DNA from: Azospirillum sp. SYSU D00513
GTDB lineage: Bacteria > Pseudomonadota > Alphaproteobacteria > Azospirillales > Azospirillaceae
DNA length: 64,000 bases
Reading direction: 5' to 3'
Assembly: GCF_017356015.1 (NCBI RefSeq)
Contig: NZ_JAFIQV010000001.1
Span: forward strand, 124,001-188,000
Shown: piece by piece, positions 51,096 through 61,312 of the stretch
Layout of the letters: every line of letters begins with the position of its first letter
Position numbering within the stretch: the stretch's first letter is position 1
Position numbers and translations under genes: made by a program
The notes under the pieces: generated by a model
Database searches by the model: none
What the model saw: only the letters and a program-made list of their open reading frames with translations
What the model was told of the DNA's origin: nothing

Positions 51096-52529
51096 ATGGC
51101 TGGCATGAGCATGCAGTTCGCGTTCGACGGCCTGTCGCTAGCGGTGGGCGCGCTGGTCGGCGCGCTGCTGGCGGCGCTGGTCCTGCGCGGCCTCGCGGCG
51201 CGGCGGGAGGACGAGGCGACGGCGATCCGCGCCGACCTCGCCGCCCGGCTCGACGTCGCCGAGCGCATCGAGTACGAGCTGCGCGACGGCATCGAGGAGC
51301 GCGACCACCAGATCGCCCGCATGCAGGGCGAGCTGTCGAACCTGCGCGAGCGCGGGGCGGAGCTGACCGCCACCCTCCACAAGGAGCGCGCCGCCACGGC
51401 GGAGAAGCTGGCCGTGCTGGAGCAGGCGCAGACCCTGCTGGCGGACAGCTTCAAGGCCCTGTCGGCGGAAGCCCTGCGCCACAACAACCAGAGCTTCCTC
51501 GACCTCGCCAAGGAAACCCTGTCGAGCTTCCAGGAGCAGGCGAAGGGCGATCTCGACAAGCGGCAGGCGGCCATCTCGGAGATCGTCGCCCCGGTGCGCC
51601 AGTCGCTGGAGAAGATGGACGGCCAGATCCAGGAGATGGAGCGCAGCCGCGCCGGCGCCTACGAGGGGCTGAAGCAGCAGGTGCTCTCCCTCCTCCAGAC
51701 GCAGACGGAGCTGCGCACCGAAACCGGCAACCTCGTGCGCGCCCTGCGCACCCCGGCGGCGCGCGGCCGCTGGGGCGAGATCCAGCTGCGCCGGGTCTGC
51801 GAGATGGCCGGCATGCTCGACCATTGCGACTTCTATGAACAGACCAGCGTGGAGGCCGCCGGCGGCCGGCTCCGCCCCGACCTGACCGTGAAGCTGCCCG
51901 GCGGCAAGACCATCGTGGTGGACGCCAAGACGCCGCTGGACGGCTATCTCGACGGCATCCAGGGGGCGGAGGAGACGGTCCGCCAGGACGGGCTGGCCCG
52001 CCACGCCCGCCATGTGCGCGAGCACATGCGCCAGCTCGGCGCCAAGGCCTATTGGGACCAGTTCGAGGACACGCCGGAGTTCGTCGTGCTGTTCCTGCCC
52101 GGCGAGAACTTCTTCTCCGCCGCGCTGGAGCAGGACCCGACCCTGATCGAGGCCGGCATCGACCACCGCGTGATCCTCGCCACCCCCACCACCCTCATCG
52201 CCCTGTTGCGCGCGGTCGCCTACGGCTGGCGGCAGGAGCGGCTGGCCGACAACGCCCGCGAGATCAGCGGCCTCGGGTCCGAACTCTACAAGCGGCTCTG
52301 CGACCTCGGCGGCCACATGGAGCGGCTGGGCGGCCAGTTGGAAAAGGCGGTGAGCTGCTACAACGGCGCCGTCGGCAGCCTGGAATCCCGCGTCCTGGTC
52401 AGCGCCCGCCGCTTCCGCGACCTCGACATCGGGCCGGAGGGGCTGGACATTCCCCTGCTGGAACCGCTCGACCAGGCCCCCCGCCAGATCCAGGCCCCGG
52501 AGCTGCGCGCGCGGGCCGGGGTGTCGTGA
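51096..52529 (+). CDS. rmuC: DNA recombination protein RmuC family
   Basis: A 477-residue protein. The N-terminal membrane segment (LAVGALVGALLAALVLRGLA) is followed by a long coiled coil (about residues 45-210). The RmuC core comes next: TPAARGRWGEIQLRRVCEMA, LPGGKTIVVDAKTPLDGYLD, HVREHMRQLGAKAYWDQFED, TPEFVVLFLPGENFFSAAL and ILATPTTLIALLRAVAYGWR. RmuC limits inversions at short inverted repeats and may be a nuclease; it is part of the PD-(D/E)xK group. ATG 51096 or 51108; a 13-base gap to AGGAG leaves this open. Confidence 0.9.
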   Translation: MAGMSMQFAFDGLSLAVGALVGALLAALVLRGLAARREDEATAIRADLAARLDVAERIEYELRDGIEERDHQIARMQGELSNLRERGAELTATLHKERAATAEKLAVLEQAQTLLADSFKALSAEALRHNNQSFLDLAKETLSSFQEQAKGDLDKRQAAISEIVAPVRQSLEKMDGQIQEMERSRAGAYEGLKQQVLSLLQTQTELRTETGNLVRALRTPAARGRWGEIQLRRVCEMAGMLDHCDFYEQTSVEAAGGRLRPDLTVKLPGGKTIVVDAKTPLDGYLDGIQGAEETVRQDGLARHARHVREHMRQLGAKAYWDQFEDTPEFVVLFLPGENFFSAALEQDPTLIEAGIDHRVILATPTTLIALLRAVAYGWRQERLADNAREISGLGSELYKRLCDLGGHMERLGGQLEKAVSCYNGAVGSLESRVLVSARRFRDLDIGPEGLDIPLLEPLDQAPRQIQAPELRARAGVS

Positions 52530-52596
52530 GGTTAGCGTGCTGTCGGAACGGCGCATGCTGTTTCACAGCAACCTATTGAGAATACGACACTTTTTT

Positions 52597-52679
52597 GTCA
52601 TCCCCGCGGACGCGGGGATCTAGGGTTTCCAACGGGTTCGCTTTGGGAGGGACTGGATTCCCGCTTTCGCGGGAATGAC
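52597..52679. repeat. 83-base palindromic repeat, copy A
   Basis: GTCATCCCCGCG at the left and CGCGGGAATGAC at the right form imperfect terminal inverted arms. Inside each half is a small hairpin (CCCCGCG/CGCGGGG and TTCCCGC/GCGGGAA). It lies in the 277-base gap between rmuC and def. It is about nine-tenths identical to copy B at 56860-56942. Confidence 0.88.
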
Positions 52680-52806
52680 GGCTAAGCTGTTGTTTTCTAT
52701 AAAATAGCCATACAGGCTTTATGGCTTGTCACCCCCTTCCTTGACCTGCCGCCCGGCGCTCCATATTTTGGACCCTCGATTCCCCACATTCACCCTTCGA
52801 GCACCC

Positions 52807-53325
52807 ATGGCCGTCCTGGACATCCTCATTGCGCCGCATCCCGTTCTGAAGACGAAGGCGAAGCCCGTCGAGAAGGTCGATGCGCGCATCGCCAAGCTGA
52901 TGGACGACATGGTGGACACCATGTACGCCGCCAACGGCATCGGGCTGGCGGCCCCGCAGATCGGCCTGTCGGAGCGGGTCATCGTCGTGGACGTGCACGA
53001 AAAGGACGAGAAGCCGAACCCGATCCGGCTCGCCAACCCGGAGATCGTCTGGGCGTCGGAGGATCGCGCGCCCTGCGAGGAGGGCTGCCTGTCCATCCCC
53101 GAACTCTACGCCGAGGTGGTGCGCCCCAAGGCCGTGCGCGTCCGGTACCTGGACGAGAAGAACCAGCCGCGCGAGATCGAGGCCGACGGCATGCTGGCGA
53201 CCTGCCTCCAGCACGAGATAGACCATCTCGACGGCGTGCTCTTCGTCGATCACCTGTCCACGCTGAAGCGCGGCATGATCATGCGCAAGCTGCAGAAGCA
53301 GCAGCGCCAGAAGACCTCGGCCTGA
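52807..53325 (+). CDS. def: Peptide deformylase
   Basis: A 172-residue metalloenzyme that removes the formyl group from nascent proteins. All three motifs are present: [10 protein letters not shown] (about 44-53), [10 protein letters not shown] with the metal Cys (about 94), and [10 protein letters not shown] with the metal histidines (136 and 140). ATG 52807 is chosen because the domain starts immediately after it. It is the first gene of the def-fmt-truA operon; the next start is 14 bases after its stop. Confidence 0.96.
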   Translation: MAVLDILIAPHPVLKTKAKPVEKVDARIAKLMDDMVDTMYAANGIGLAAPQIGLSERVIVVDVHEKDEKPNPIRLANPEIVWASEDRAPCEEGCLSIPELYAEVVRPKAVRVRYLDEKNQPREIEADGMLATCLQHEIDHLDGVLFVDHLSTLKRGMIMRKLQKQQRQKTSA

Positions 53326-53339
53326 CGCGCAGTCATATC

Positions 53340-54290
53340 ATGAGCCCGCTTCGCCTGATCTTCATGGGCACGCCCGACTTCGCGGTGCCCAGCCTGAACG
53401 CTCTGGTCGAGGCCGGGCACGAGGTCGTCTGCGTCTACAGCCAGCCGCCGCGCCCCGCCGGGCGCGGCCAGCAGGTGCAGAAGTCGCCCGTCCACCGCTT
53501 CGCCGAGGAGCGCGGCATCCCCGTGCGCACGCCGAAGTCCCTGCGCAACGCGGAGGCCCAGGCCGAGTTCGCCGAACTGAAGGCCGACGCCGCGGTGGTC
53601 GCCGCCTATGGGCTGATCCTGCCGCAGCCGGTGCTGGACGCCCCGCGGCTGGGCTGCCTGAACGTGCACGGCTCCCTGCTGCCGCGCTGGCGCGGCGCCG
53701 CACCCATCCAGCGCGCCATCCTGGCGGGCGATGATGAGACCGGCATCACCATCATGCAGATGGACGTCGGGCTCGACACCGGGGCCATGCTGCTGAAGGA
53801 AGCGGTGCCGATTACCCCTGCCACGACCGCTTCGTCCCTGCATGACGAGCTGGCGGCGCTGGGTGCGCGCATGATCGTGGAGGCGCTGGACGGGATCGCC
53901 GCCGGGCGGCTGACGGCGGAGCCGCAGCCCGAGGAGGGCGTCACCTACGCCGCCAAGCTGACGCGCGAGGACGGGCGGCTCGACTGGACCCAGCCGGCAT
54001 CCTACGTCGAGCGGCAGGTGCGCGCGCTGACGCCCTGGCCGGGCTGCTGGTTCGACGCGCCGAAAGCCGAGGGCACCGAACGCATCAAGGTGCTGAAGGC
54101 GGAGCTTGCGCCGGATGCCCGCACCGCCGCGCCCGGCACGGTGCTGGACGACCGGCTGACCATCGCCTGCGCCGGGGGTGCGGTGCGGCTCACCAGCGTG
54201 CAGCGGCCGGGCAAGGGGCCGGTGGACGGGGCCGCCTTCCTGCGCGGCTTCGACCTGCCGCCGGGCTCCAGGCTCGACGGCGCTGCCTGA
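53340..54290 (+). CDS. fmt: Methionyl-tRNA formyltransferase
   Basis: A 316-residue enzyme that formylates initiator methionyl-tRNA. The start [20 protein letters not shown], the loop [20 protein letters not shown], the catalytic [20 protein letters not shown] and [12 protein letters not shown] are all diagnostic. The C-terminal OB-fold is present ([12 protein letters not shown]-like [15 protein letters not shown]). It acts together with Def, and the two genes are adjacent. Confidence 0.96.
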   Translation: MSPLRLIFMGTPDFAVPSLNALVEAGHEVVCVYSQPPRPAGRGQQVQKSPVHRFAEERGIPVRTPKSLRNAEAQAEFAELKADAAVVAAYGLILPQPVLDAPRLGCLNVHGSLLPRWRGAAPIQRAILAGDDETGITIMQMDVGLDTGAMLLKEAVPITPATTASSLHDELAALGARMIVEALDGIAAGRLTAEPQPEEGVTYAAKLTREDGRLDWTQPASYVERQVRALTPWPGCWFDAPKAEGTERIKVLKAELAPDARTAAPGTVLDDRLTIACAGGAVRLTSVQRPGKGPVDGAAFLRGFDLPPGSRLDGAA

Positions 54291-54292
54291 CC

Positions 54293-55030
54293 ATGCAGCG
54301 CTGGAAACTGACGATCGAGTATGACGGCCGGCCCTTCGCCGGCTGGCAGCGGCAGGACAACGCGCCCTCCGTGCAGCAGGCGATGGAAGAGGCGATCGAG
54401 CGGCTGTCGGGGTCGCCCGTGCGCGTTCACACCTCCGGCCGCACGGACGCGGGCGTCCACGCTCTCGGGCAGGTCTGCCACTTCGACCTGGAAAAACCCT
54501 TCACCGGCGACAAGCTGCGCGACGCGCTGAACTTCCACCTGCGCCCGAACCCCATATCGGTGCTGCTGGCCGAGCCGGCTGCCGGGGACTTCCACGCGCG
54601 CATGAGCTGCCTCGGCCGCTCCTATCTCTTCCGCATCCTCGACCGCCGCGCCCCGCCCGCCCTGGATCTGGGCCGGGTCTGGCACGTGCCGCGCCGGCTG
54701 GACGCCGGGCGGATGCATGAGGCGGCGCAGGTGCTGGTCGGTCGCCACGACTTCTCCAGCTTCCGCGCCTCGCTCTGCCAGGCGAACTCCCCGGTCAAGA
54801 CGCTGGACCGGCTGGACGTGGAACGCGTGGGTGAGGAGATCCACATCCACGCCGCCGCCCGTTCCTTCCTGCATCACCAGGTGCGCAACATGGTCGGCAC
54901 GCTGGAATTCGTCGGCAACGGCAAATGGACGGCAGAGGACGTCCGCGCCGCGCTGGAAGCCCGCGACCGCGCCAAAGGCGGCCCGACCTGCCCGCCGGAC
55001 GGGCTATACTTCGTCGGCGCGCGCTACTGA
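54293..55030 (+). CDS. truA: tRNA pseudouridine(38-40) synthase TruA
   Basis: A 245-residue enzyme that makes pseudouridine in the tRNA anticodon arm. [20 protein letters not shown], the catalytic Asp in [49 protein letters not shown] and [17 protein letters not shown] are present. It starts 2 bases after the fmt stop. A 9-base-pair hairpin after it is shared with the convergent leuC. Confidence 0.96.
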   Translation: MQRWKLTIEYDGRPFAGWQRQDNAPSVQQAMEEAIERLSGSPVRVHTSGRTDAGVHALGQVCHFDLEKPFTGDKLRDALNFHLRPNPISVLLAEPAAGDFHARMSCLGRSYLFRILDRRAPPALDLGRVWHVPRRLDAGRMHEAAQVLVGRHDFSSFRASLCQANSPVKTLDRLDVERVGEEIHIHAAARSFLHHQVRNMVGTLEFVGNGKWTAEDVRAALEARDRAKGGPTCPPDGLYFVGARY

Positions 55031-55080
55031 TCGCGCACTCGCGCGGAAAAACTTAATCCCACAACGGACCCAAAACGAAC

Positions 55081-55102
55081 GAGGGGGCCTTCCGGCCCCC
55101 TC
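55081..55102. terminator. Bidirectional terminator between truA and leuC
   Basis: GAGGGGGCC and GGCCCCCTC pair over 9 bases with a 4-base loop in the 80-base gap between convergent genes. The plus strand has a weak T-run (GCCTTTGAT) after it. Confidence 0.85.
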
Positions 55103-55110
55103 GCCTTTGA

Positions 55111-56517
55111 TCACTGCAGTTCGCGCACGTCGGTCAGGTGGCCGGTCACCGCCGCCGCCGCGGCCATGGCCGGGCTGAGCAGGTGGGTGCGGCCGCCGCG
55201 GCCCTGGCGCCCCTCGAAGTTGCGGTTCGAGGTGGAGGCGCAGCGCTCGCCCGGCTCCAGCCGGTCGGCGTTCATCGCCAGGCACATGGAGCAGCCCGGC
55301 TCGCGCCATTCGAAGCCGGCCTCGCGGAAGATCGCGTCCAGCCCTTCCTGCTCCGCCTGCTCCTTGACGAGGCCCGAGCCGGGGACGACCAGCGCCCGCA
55401 CGCCGTCGGCGACCTTGCGCCCCTTGGCGATGGTCGCGGCGGCGCGCAGATCCTCGATGCGGCCGTTGGTGCAGGAGCCGATGAAGACGGTGTCGACGGA
55501 CACGGTGTTCAGCGGCTGGCCCGCCTCCAAGCCCATGTAGGCGAGCGCGCGCTCGACGGCGGCGCGCTTGCCGGGATCGGCGACCTCGGCCGGGTTCGGC
55601 ACGTTGGCGGTGACCGGCAGCACGTCCTCCGGGCTGGTGCCCCAGGTGACCTGCGGGACGATGTCGGCGGCGTTCAGCACGACGGTCTTGTCGTAGAAGG
55701 CGCCCTCGTCCGACGGCAGCGTCTTCCAGTAGGCGACGGCCTGCTCCCAGGCGCCGGCCTTGGGCGCCAGCGCGCGGCCCTTCACATACTCGAAGGTGGT
55801 CTCGTCCGGCGCGATCAGGCCGGCGCGGGCGCCGCCCTCGATCGACATGTTGCAGACGGTCATGCGGCCTTCCATGGACAGGCCGCGGATCGCCTCGCCG
55901 GCGTATTCGATGACGTAGCCGGTGCCGCCGGCCGTGCCGATCTTGCCGATGATCGCCAGCACGATGTCCTTGGCGGTGCAGCCGGCCGGCAGCGGCCCGT
56001 CCACGCGCACCAGCATGTTCTTGGCCGGCTTCTGGATCAGCGTCTGGGTCGCCAGCACATGCTCGACCTCGGACGTGCCGATGCCGAAGGCCAGCGCGCC
56101 GAAGGCGCCGTGGGTGGAGGTGTGGCTGTCGCCGCAGACGATGGTGGTGCCGGGCAGCGTGAAGCCCTGCTCCGGACCGACGATGTGCACGATGCCCTGG
56201 CGGACGTCGTCCATCGCGAAGTAGCGGACGCCGAAGTCACGCGCGTTCCGGTCCAGCGTCTCGACCTGGACGCGGCTCTCCTCGTCGGCGATGCCCTGCG
56301 AGCGGTCGGTCGTGGGCACGTTGTGGTCCGGCACGGCGAGCGTCTGTTCGGGGCGGCGCACCTGGCGGCCGGCCATGCGAAGCCCTTCGAAGGCCTGCGG
56401 GCTGGTCACCTCATGCACGAGGTGCCGGTCGATGTAGAGAATGCAGGTGCCGTCCTCCTGGCGGTGGACGACGTGGCTGTCCCAGATCTTGTCGAACAGA
56501 GTGCGCGGCTTGGACAT
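55111..56517 (-). CDS. leuC: 3-isopropylmalate dehydratase large subunit
   Basis: A 468-residue subunit of isopropylmalate isomerase in leucine synthesis. [12 protein letters not shown] starts the protein. [52 protein letters not shown] and [14 protein letters not shown] carry the cysteines for the iron-sulphur cluster. [20 protein letters not shown] follows. Its small partner leuD is not adjacent: the downstream neighbour is the convergent truA, and the upstream side is the repeat region. It therefore must be encoded elsewhere. Confidence 0.96.
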   Translation of the reverse strand: MSKPRTLFDKIWDSHVVHRQEDGTCILYIDRHLVHEVTSPQAFEGLRMAGRQVRRPEQTLAVPDHNVPTTDRSQGIADEESRVQVETLDRNARDFGVRYFAMDDVRQGIVHIVGPEQGFTLPGTTIVCGDSHTSTHGAFGALAFGIGTSEVEHVLATQTLIQKPAKNMLVRVDGPLPAGCTAKDIVLAIIGKIGTAGGTGYVIEYAGEAIRGLSMEGRMTVCNMSIEGGARAGLIAPDETTFEYVKGRALAPKAGAWEQAVAYWKTLPSDEGAFYDKTVVLNAADIVPQVTWGTSPEDVLPVTANVPNPAEVADPGKRAAVERALAYMGLEAGQPLNTVSVDTVFIGSCTNGRIEDLRAAATIAKGRKVADGVRALVVPGSGLVKEQAEQEGLDAIFREAGFEWREPGCSMCLAMNADRLEPGERCASTSNRNFEGRQGRGGRTHLLSPAMAAAAAVTGHLTDVRELQ

Positions 56518-56780
56518 CTCGACTTCTCTCTCGCAGGCGACCTATGCCGTTGGCGTGCCGCCCTTACCAAAAAGGGGTGCGGTTCAGGGGCCGCACAATA
56601 GCGTTGTGTCGCGCGCGGGACAAGCTTGGCTAAGCCTGTTCCGCAGCAAGCCTCTCATGCGCAACATTATGAGCTAAGCTTCCGTTCGGCGGTGGCTCTT
56701 GCCCAGCAGGGCGTACCCAAATCCAGAGCCCGTACCCATACAGGCCGAGAAATGGCAAGTCCCTGAAAATCCACCATTTT

Positions 56781-57022
56781 CCGTCATCCCCGCGAAAGCG
56801 CATGGGCGCTAACTTTCACGGCTGACTGACTGAAGCAAGCCTCCGACCACCCCTCCACCGTCATCCCCGCGGACGCGGGGATCCAGAGTTTCCAAAGGGT
56901 TCGCTACGGGAAGGACTGGATTCCCGCTTACGCGGGAATGACGGTGGAGGGAGGTTGCAGGCTTCGGCAAAACGGGCCGATCTGCAAAAGTTAGCGCCTG
57001 AGCGCGTCCGCGGGGATGACGG
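56781..57022. repeat. 242-base inverted-repeat element with a second palindrome inside it
   Basis: The ends, 56781-56816 and 56987-57022, are inverted copies of each other over 36 bases with about five mismatches. They start with CCGTCATCCCCGCG and carry GCGCTAACTTT (exact) at the inner edge. The 83-base repeat copy B sits between them (56860-56942), flanked by a further imperfect inverted pair (CCCTCCACCGTCAT and ATGACGGTGGAGGG). The element fills much of the 685-base gap between leuC and rplS. No coding frame is present. Confidence 0.85.
56860..56942. repeat. 83-base palindromic repeat, copy B
   Basis: Same length and arrangement as copy A at 52597-52679, with about seven base differences. 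Its terminal arms continue outward into CTCCACC/GGTGGAG, which copy A does not have. It lies inside the larger inverted repeat. Confidence 0.88.
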
Positions 57023-57043
57023 ATAAGGCAATGTTCTCCCTAC

Positions 57044-57099
57044 AAGCACTGCCTGAGAAGCACTGCCTGAGAAGCACTGCCTGAGAAGCACTGCCTGAC
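57044..57099. repeat. 14-base tandem repeat, four units
   Basis: AAGCACTGCCTGAG is repeated four times without spacers; the last unit ends in C instead of G. It lies between the large inverted repeat and the rplS terminator. Too short and gap-free for CRISPR. Confidence 0.9.
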
Positions 57100-57143
57100 C
57101 AAGGGCTTCCACCGTGTCCAAGCTTGGCCCCAGAACGCCGAAA

Positions 57144-57168
57144 GCCCACCCGGACATGCCGGGCGGGC
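57144..57168 (-). terminator. Terminator of the rplS operon
   Basis: Read on the minus strand, GCCCGCCCGG and CCGGGTGGGC form a 10-base-pair stem with one G-U pair, followed by TTTCGG. It lies 35 bases past the rplS stop. Confidence 0.7.
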
Positions 57169-57202
57169 CTTCGAAGCTTCGCAACCGAAAAGGGGCCGGA
57201 GA

Positions 57203-57607
57203 TTACTCCGCGGCGGCCGCCTTCGACGGGCGCGGCTTGATGCCGCGGCCGGTGGTGCGCTCGGCGATGCGGGCCGACTTGCCGCGCAGGTCGCGCAGGT
57301 AGTACAGCTTGGCGCGGCGGACGGCGCCCTTGCGCACCAGCTCGATCGACTCGAGCTTCGGCGAGTAGAGCGGGAAGAGGCGCTCGACGCCCTCGCCGTA
57401 GCTGATCTTGCGGACCGTGAACGAGCTGTTCACGCCGGCGTTGCGGCGGGCGATGACGACGCCCTCATAGGCCTGGACGCGCTCGCGCGTGCCTTCGACG
57501 ACCTTCACGTTCACGCGGACGGTGTCGCCCGGCGAGAATTCGGGAATCGTCTTGCCACCGAGGGCCTTCTCGATCTGCTCCTGCTCGAGCGTCTGCAACA
57601 GGTTCAT
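57203..57607 (-). CDS. rplS: 50S ribosomal protein L19
   Basis: A 134-residue ribosomal protein near the 30S/50S contact. It starts [20 protein letters not shown], followed by [60 protein letters not shown] and [20 protein letters not shown]. Its extra C-terminal tail ([15 protein letters not shown]) is typical of alphaproteobacteria. Fifth and last gene of the ffh-rpsP-rimM-trmD-rplS operon; ATG 57607. Confidence 0.96.
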   Translation of the reverse strand: MNLLQTLEQEQIEKALGGKTIPEFSPGDTVRVNVKVVEGTRERVQAYEGVVIARRNAGVNSSFTVRKISYGEGVERLFPLYSPKLESIELVRKGAVRRAKLYYLRDLRGKSARIAERTTGRGIKPRPSKAAAAE

Positions 57608-57648
57608 GACACTAACCCCTTTTCTTCGGTGCGCCTCGCGGCGGACCG

Positions 57649-58452
57649 TCACTCCGGTTCCGGGCCGCGCCGGCGGCCCCTTTTCTCAACTACGCGACCC
57701 TCGGCCGTCCTGCCCGCCTCGTAAGCGGACCACAGGTCGGGCCGGCGGGCCCGTGTGATCCGCTCCGCCTGGGCGAGCCGCCAGGCACGAACCTTCTCGT
57801 GGTGGCCGGACATCAGGACGTCCGGCACCTTTCGCTCCACACCCAGCCCATCGTTCCAGACGGCGGGCCGCGTGTAGTGGGGATATTCGAGCAATCCCCG
57901 TTCGAAACTCTCTTCGCCCGCCGTCTCCACGTTGCCCATGACGCCGGGGAGCAAGCGCACCACGGCGTCGATCAGGCAGAGCGCGGCGGGCTCGCCGCCG
58001 GACAGCACGAAATCCCCGAGGCTGACCTCCTCGAGTCCGTGCGCTTCCAGCACCCGTTCATCGACCCCTTCGTACCGGCCGCAGAGCAACGTGACCACGG
58101 GGGTCTCCGCCAGCTCCTTGACCAGCGCCTGGTCCAGCACCCGGCCGCGCGGCGACAGGTAGATCGCCCGGCCGCGCCCCGGTGTGCCCGGAAGCCCGGC
58201 CGTCGCGGTCAGGGCCGCGTCCAGCACGTCGGGCCGCATCACCATGCCGGCCCCGCCACCGAAGGGGGAGTCGTCAACGGAGCGGTGTTTATCGCGCGCA
58301 AACTCCCGAATGTCCACTGATTCCAGTGCCCAGACTCCATTTTCCAACGCCTTCCCCGCGAGGCTTTGACCAAGCGGACCCGGAAACATCTCCGGGAACA
58401 GCGTCAGGACCTTGACCGTCCAGGCGAGCGGACCGGCGGCACCGTGATTCAC
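57649..58452 (-). CDS. trmD: tRNA (guanine(37)-N1)-methyltransferase
   Basis: A 267-residue knotted methyltransferase for G37 of t[103 protein letters not shown] and [20 protein letters not shown] are present. GTG 58452 overlaps the rimM stop (GTGA), so the two are coupled. The C-terminus is basic and longer than in E. coli. Confidence 0.96.
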   Translation of the reverse strand: MNHGAAGPLAWTVKVLTLFPEMFPGPLGQSLAGKALENGVWALESVDIREFARDKHRSVDDSPFGGGAGMVMRPDVLDAALTATAGLPGTPGRGRAIYLSPRGRVLDQALVKELAETPVVTLLCGRYEGVDERVLEAHGLEEVSLGDFVLSGGEPAALCLIDAVVRLLPGVMGNVETAGEESFERGLLEYPHYTRPAVWNDGLGVERKVPDVLMSGHHEKVRAWRLAQAERITRARRPDLWSAYEAGRTAEGRVVEKRGRRRGPEPE

Positions 58453-59006
58453 GGCCGCTCCCCTTCCGCGGAATCATCCTCCCCGTCCTCCTCGCCCTCG
58501 CGCGCCTCGATGACGGCGGGGAGATCGACCACGACGCGGCCTTTCCCCACCTCCACCACCGGCACGCAGGCGCGGGTGAAGGGAAGCATCTCCAGCGGCC
58601 CCTGCTCCGTGCGGACCTCCAGCACGTCGCCGGCCCCGAAATCGTGGACCGCCTTGATCGTGCCGTAGAGGGTGCCGTCGGCGAGTTCCGCGCGCAGCCC
58701 GATCAGGTCCGCGTGGTAGAACTCCTCCTCGTCCTCCGTCTCCGGCAGGGCGGAGCGGTCGACGTAGAGCAGAAGCCCGGCCAGCGCCTGCGCCTGCTCA
58801 CGGGTGGAGATGCCCTCCACCCGGACCAGGAACAGGTCCTTGGCCTTGCCCTGGAGCGTCAGGCGGAAGGCCCGCGCCCCGGTTTCGTCGGACAGCGGGC
58901 CGTAGGAGGCGACCGCCGCCGGATCCTCGGTGAAGCTCTTCAGCTTCGCGAGGCCCCGGACGCCGTGCGATCCCACGAACTGGCCCACGCAGACTTTGGC
59001 ATTCAT
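58449..59006 (-). CDS. rimM: 16S rRNA processing protein RimM
   Basis: A 185-residue factor for 30S maturation. It begins [20 protein letters not shown], with [40 protein letters not shown] and [20 protein letters not shown], and has an acidic C-terminus ([18 protein letters not shown]) longer than the family's usual end. It is coupled with trmD by a 4-base overlap. Confidence 0.95.
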   Translation of the reverse strand: MNAKVCVGQFVGSHGVRGLAKLKSFTEDPAAVASYGPLSDETGARAFRLTLQGKAKDLFLVRVEGISTREQAQALAGLLLYVDRSALPETEDEEEFYHADLIGLRAELADGTLYGTIKAVHDFGAGDVLEVRTEQGPLEMLPFTRACVPVVEVGKGRVVVDLPAVIEAREGEEDGEDDSAEGERP

Positions 59007-59054
59007 GGCTGGATGCTCGCGGCCATCCGGGGCGGGCGAACCGCCCCGTCAGGC

Positions 59055-59423
59055 TCAGCCCTCGGCGCCGGCCTCGGCGGCCTTGGCGCGGGCGGCTTCC
59101 TCGGCCTTCAGGCGCTCCTGCGCCTTGGCCTTCGGAGCGGACTTCTTCGGGGTCTCGCGGATGGCCGGCTTCTCCATGAGGCCGGCGTTCGCGAAGAACA
59201 GCACGACGCGGTCGGTCGGGACGCCGCCGACGGACAGCCAGTGCTTGGCGCGCTCGGTGTCGAGCACGATGCGCTGCTCATGCTCGCGCGGCAGCATCGG
59301 GTTGTAGGTGCCGATCTTCTCGATGAAGCGGCCATCGCGCGGGCTGCGCGAGTCGGCGACGACGATCGAGTAGAACGGGCGCTTCTTCGCGCCGCCGCGA
59401 GCCAGACGGATCTTCAGAGCCAT
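59055..59423 (-). CDS. rpsP: 30S ribosomal protein S16
   Basis: A 122-residue ribosomal protein. [40 protein letters not shown] and [20 protein letters not shown] are followed by an Ala/Lys/Glu-rich extension typical of alphaproteobacterial S16. ATG 59423 is the family start. It lies between ffh and rimM on the same strand. Confidence 0.96.
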   Translation of the reverse strand: MALKIRLARGGAKKRPFYSIVVADSRSPRDGRFIEKIGTYNPMLPREHEQRIVLDTERAKHWLSVGGVPTDRVVLFFANAGLMEKPAIRETPKKSAPKAKAQERLKAEEAARAKAAEAGAEG

Positions 59424-59547
59424 GGGACGAACTGCTTTCCTAGGTGGTGTTGAAACTGTGCGCGCTTTCACGCGGTGGTGTGGCGGGCGGGGCCCGGTGC
59501 GGGCGCCCTCCCGGTGAAACTGTCGAAACCGCCGTGGGACCGCCGCA

Positions 59548-60933
59548 TCAGCGCGGTCCCTTGAGGCCGGGGAAGCCCTTCAGGCCCGGCGGCAGCAGGC
59601 CGCCGAGGCCCTGGCGCATCAGCCCCTTCTTCCCGAGCTTCTGCACCTGCTTCATCATGCCGCGCATGTCCTCGAACTGCTTCAGCAGCTTGTTGACGTC
59701 CTGCACCGTGGTGCCGGAGCCGGCGGCGATGCGCTTGCGGCGCGAGGCCTTGATCAGCTCGGGGCGCTTGCGCTCCTCCTTGGTCATGGAGGAGATGATC
59801 GCTTCCTGGCGTTTCAGGATGCTCTCGTCGACGTTGGCGCCCTTGAGCTGTTCCTTGATCTTGCCGATGCCCGGCAGCATGCCCATCAGGCCGGACATGC
59901 CGCCCATCTTGCGGATCTGCCGGAACTGGGAGGCCATGTCGTCGAGGTCGAAGCCCTTGCCCTGCTCGATCTTGCGGGCGAGCTTCTCGGCCTCGTCCTT
60001 GTCGATGTTCTCGACGGCCTTCTCGACCAGGCTGACCACGTCGCCCATGCCGAGGATGCGGCCGGCGATGCGGTCGGGGTGGAAGGGCTCCAGCGCGTCG
60101 ATCTTCTCGCCCATGCCCAGCAGCTTGATGGGCTTGCCGGTGATCTGGCGCATCGACAGGGCCGCACCGCCGCGCGCGTCGCCGTCGACGCGGGTCAGCA
60201 TGATGCCGGTGATGCCGACCTTGTCGTTGAAGTTGGTGGCGACCGTCACCGCGTCCTGGCCGGTCATGGCGTCGGCGACCAGCAGCGTCTCCGCCGGGCG
60301 GGTCGCGTCGCGCACGGCGGCGACCTCGGCCATCAGCTCCTCGTCGATGGAGAGCCGGCCGGCGGTGTCGAGCATGACGACGTCGTAGCCGCCGAGACGT
60401 CCCGCCTCCATGGCGCGCCGGGCGATGACGACCGGGTCCTGACCGGGGACGATGGGCAGCGTGTCCACGCCGGTCTGCTCGCCCAGCACCTTGAGCTGTT
60501 CCTGCGCCGCCGGGCGGCGCACGTCCAGCGAGGCCATCAGGACCTTCTTGCGGTCCTTGGTCTTGAGGCGGAGCGCGATCTTGGCGGTGCTGGTGGTCTT
60601 GCCCGAACCCTGGAGGCCGACCATCAGGACCGGCACGGGGGCGGCGGCGCGGAGGTTGATCTCCTCGCCCTCGCCCAGCATCTCCACGAGGCAGTCGTGG
60701 ACGATCTTGATGACCTGCTGGCCCGGCGTGATGGAGCGCAGCACCTCCTGCCCGACCGCGCGCTCCTTCACCTGGGCCACGAACTGCTTGACCACGGGCA
60801 GGGCGACGTCGGCTTCGAGCAGGGCCACGCGCACTTCGCGCAGGGCGGCGGAGACATCCTCCTCGCTCAGCGCGCCGCGGCGGCGCAGCTTGTCGAAGAT
60901 GTCGCCGAGACGTCCGGTCAGGCCTTCGAACAT
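59548..60933 (-). CDS. ffh: Signal recognition particle GTPase Ffh
   Basis: A 461-residue protein of the signal recognition particle. The N domain is [20 protein letters not shown] and the following residues. The G domain has [18 protein letters not shown] (about 106-123), [36 protein letters not shown] and [19 protein letters not shown]. The Met-rich M domain that binds signal peptides and RNA follows ([39 protein letters not shown]). First gene of the operon; AAGGA precedes ATG 60933. The 4.5S RNA is not seen in this window. Confidence 0.96.
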   Translation of the reverse strand: MFEGLTGRLGDIFDKLRRRGALSEEDVSAALREVRVALLEADVALPVVKQFVAQVKERAVGQEVLRSITPGQQVIKIVHDCLVEMLGEGEEINLRAAAPVPVLMVGLQGSGKTTSTAKIALRLKTKDRKKVLMASLDVRRPAAQEQLKVLGEQTGVDTLPIVPGQDPVVIARRAMEAGRLGGYDVVMLDTAGRLSIDEELMAEVAAVRDATRPAETLLVADAMTGQDAVTVATNFNDKVGITGIMLTRVDGDARGGAALSMRQITGKPIKLLGMGEKIDALEPFHPDRIAGRILGMGDVVSLVEKAVENIDKDEAEKLARKIEQGKGFDLDDMASQFRQIRKMGGMSGLMGMLPGIGKIKEQLKGANVDESILKRQEAIISSMTKEERKRPELIKASRRKRIAAGSGTTVQDVNKLLKQFEDMRGMMKQVQKLGKKGLMRQGLGGLLPPGLKGFPGLKGPR

Positions 60934-61312
60934 GGGTTGCGGTCCTTCAAATCCTGTTCCGGCAGCGGCCCAAGCACGATCGAGCCAGTGCGCGACACTC
61001 GCGGACTGGCGGAGAGGCCCCGGTCCAACCGGGGGCCCTGATCGATCGGCTCGACTGATGCAGGTCGGCGGACCATACGGAGGACATACCCCGGAGTCAA
61101 CAGCCGCTTTCATCGCGGCCGCAGCCTGCCCTGGATTTCCGGCCGTTTCGCGCCGTTGGCGAAACGCCGGTCAACCGCACGCAGGGGAGTGTTGCGCAAA
61201 GGACGCAGGAATGCGAACCCGCAACGCGCGATACAAGCGGCCGTGGCTTGACCCATGGCTTCACACGTGGCTTTGCTGCATCATGGTAGGCTCATCAACA
61301 AAGGGCACCGGC
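60934..61312. other. Divergent intergenic region
   Basis: A 379-base gap between ffh (minus) and the pentapeptide-repeat gene (plus). It must hold both promoters, but no convincing -35/-10 pair or palindrome stands out. No gene, including a signal recognition particle RNA, is evident here. Confidence 0.35.

Noticed and set aside
57044-57099. Short CRISPR array
   Set aside because: The four 14-base units are contiguous, with no spacers, and no cas gene is present.
52530-57202. Insertion sequence or integrated element around the repeats
   Set aside because: The repeats are non-coding; no transposase, integrase or target duplication was seen, and all genes between are core housekeeping genes.
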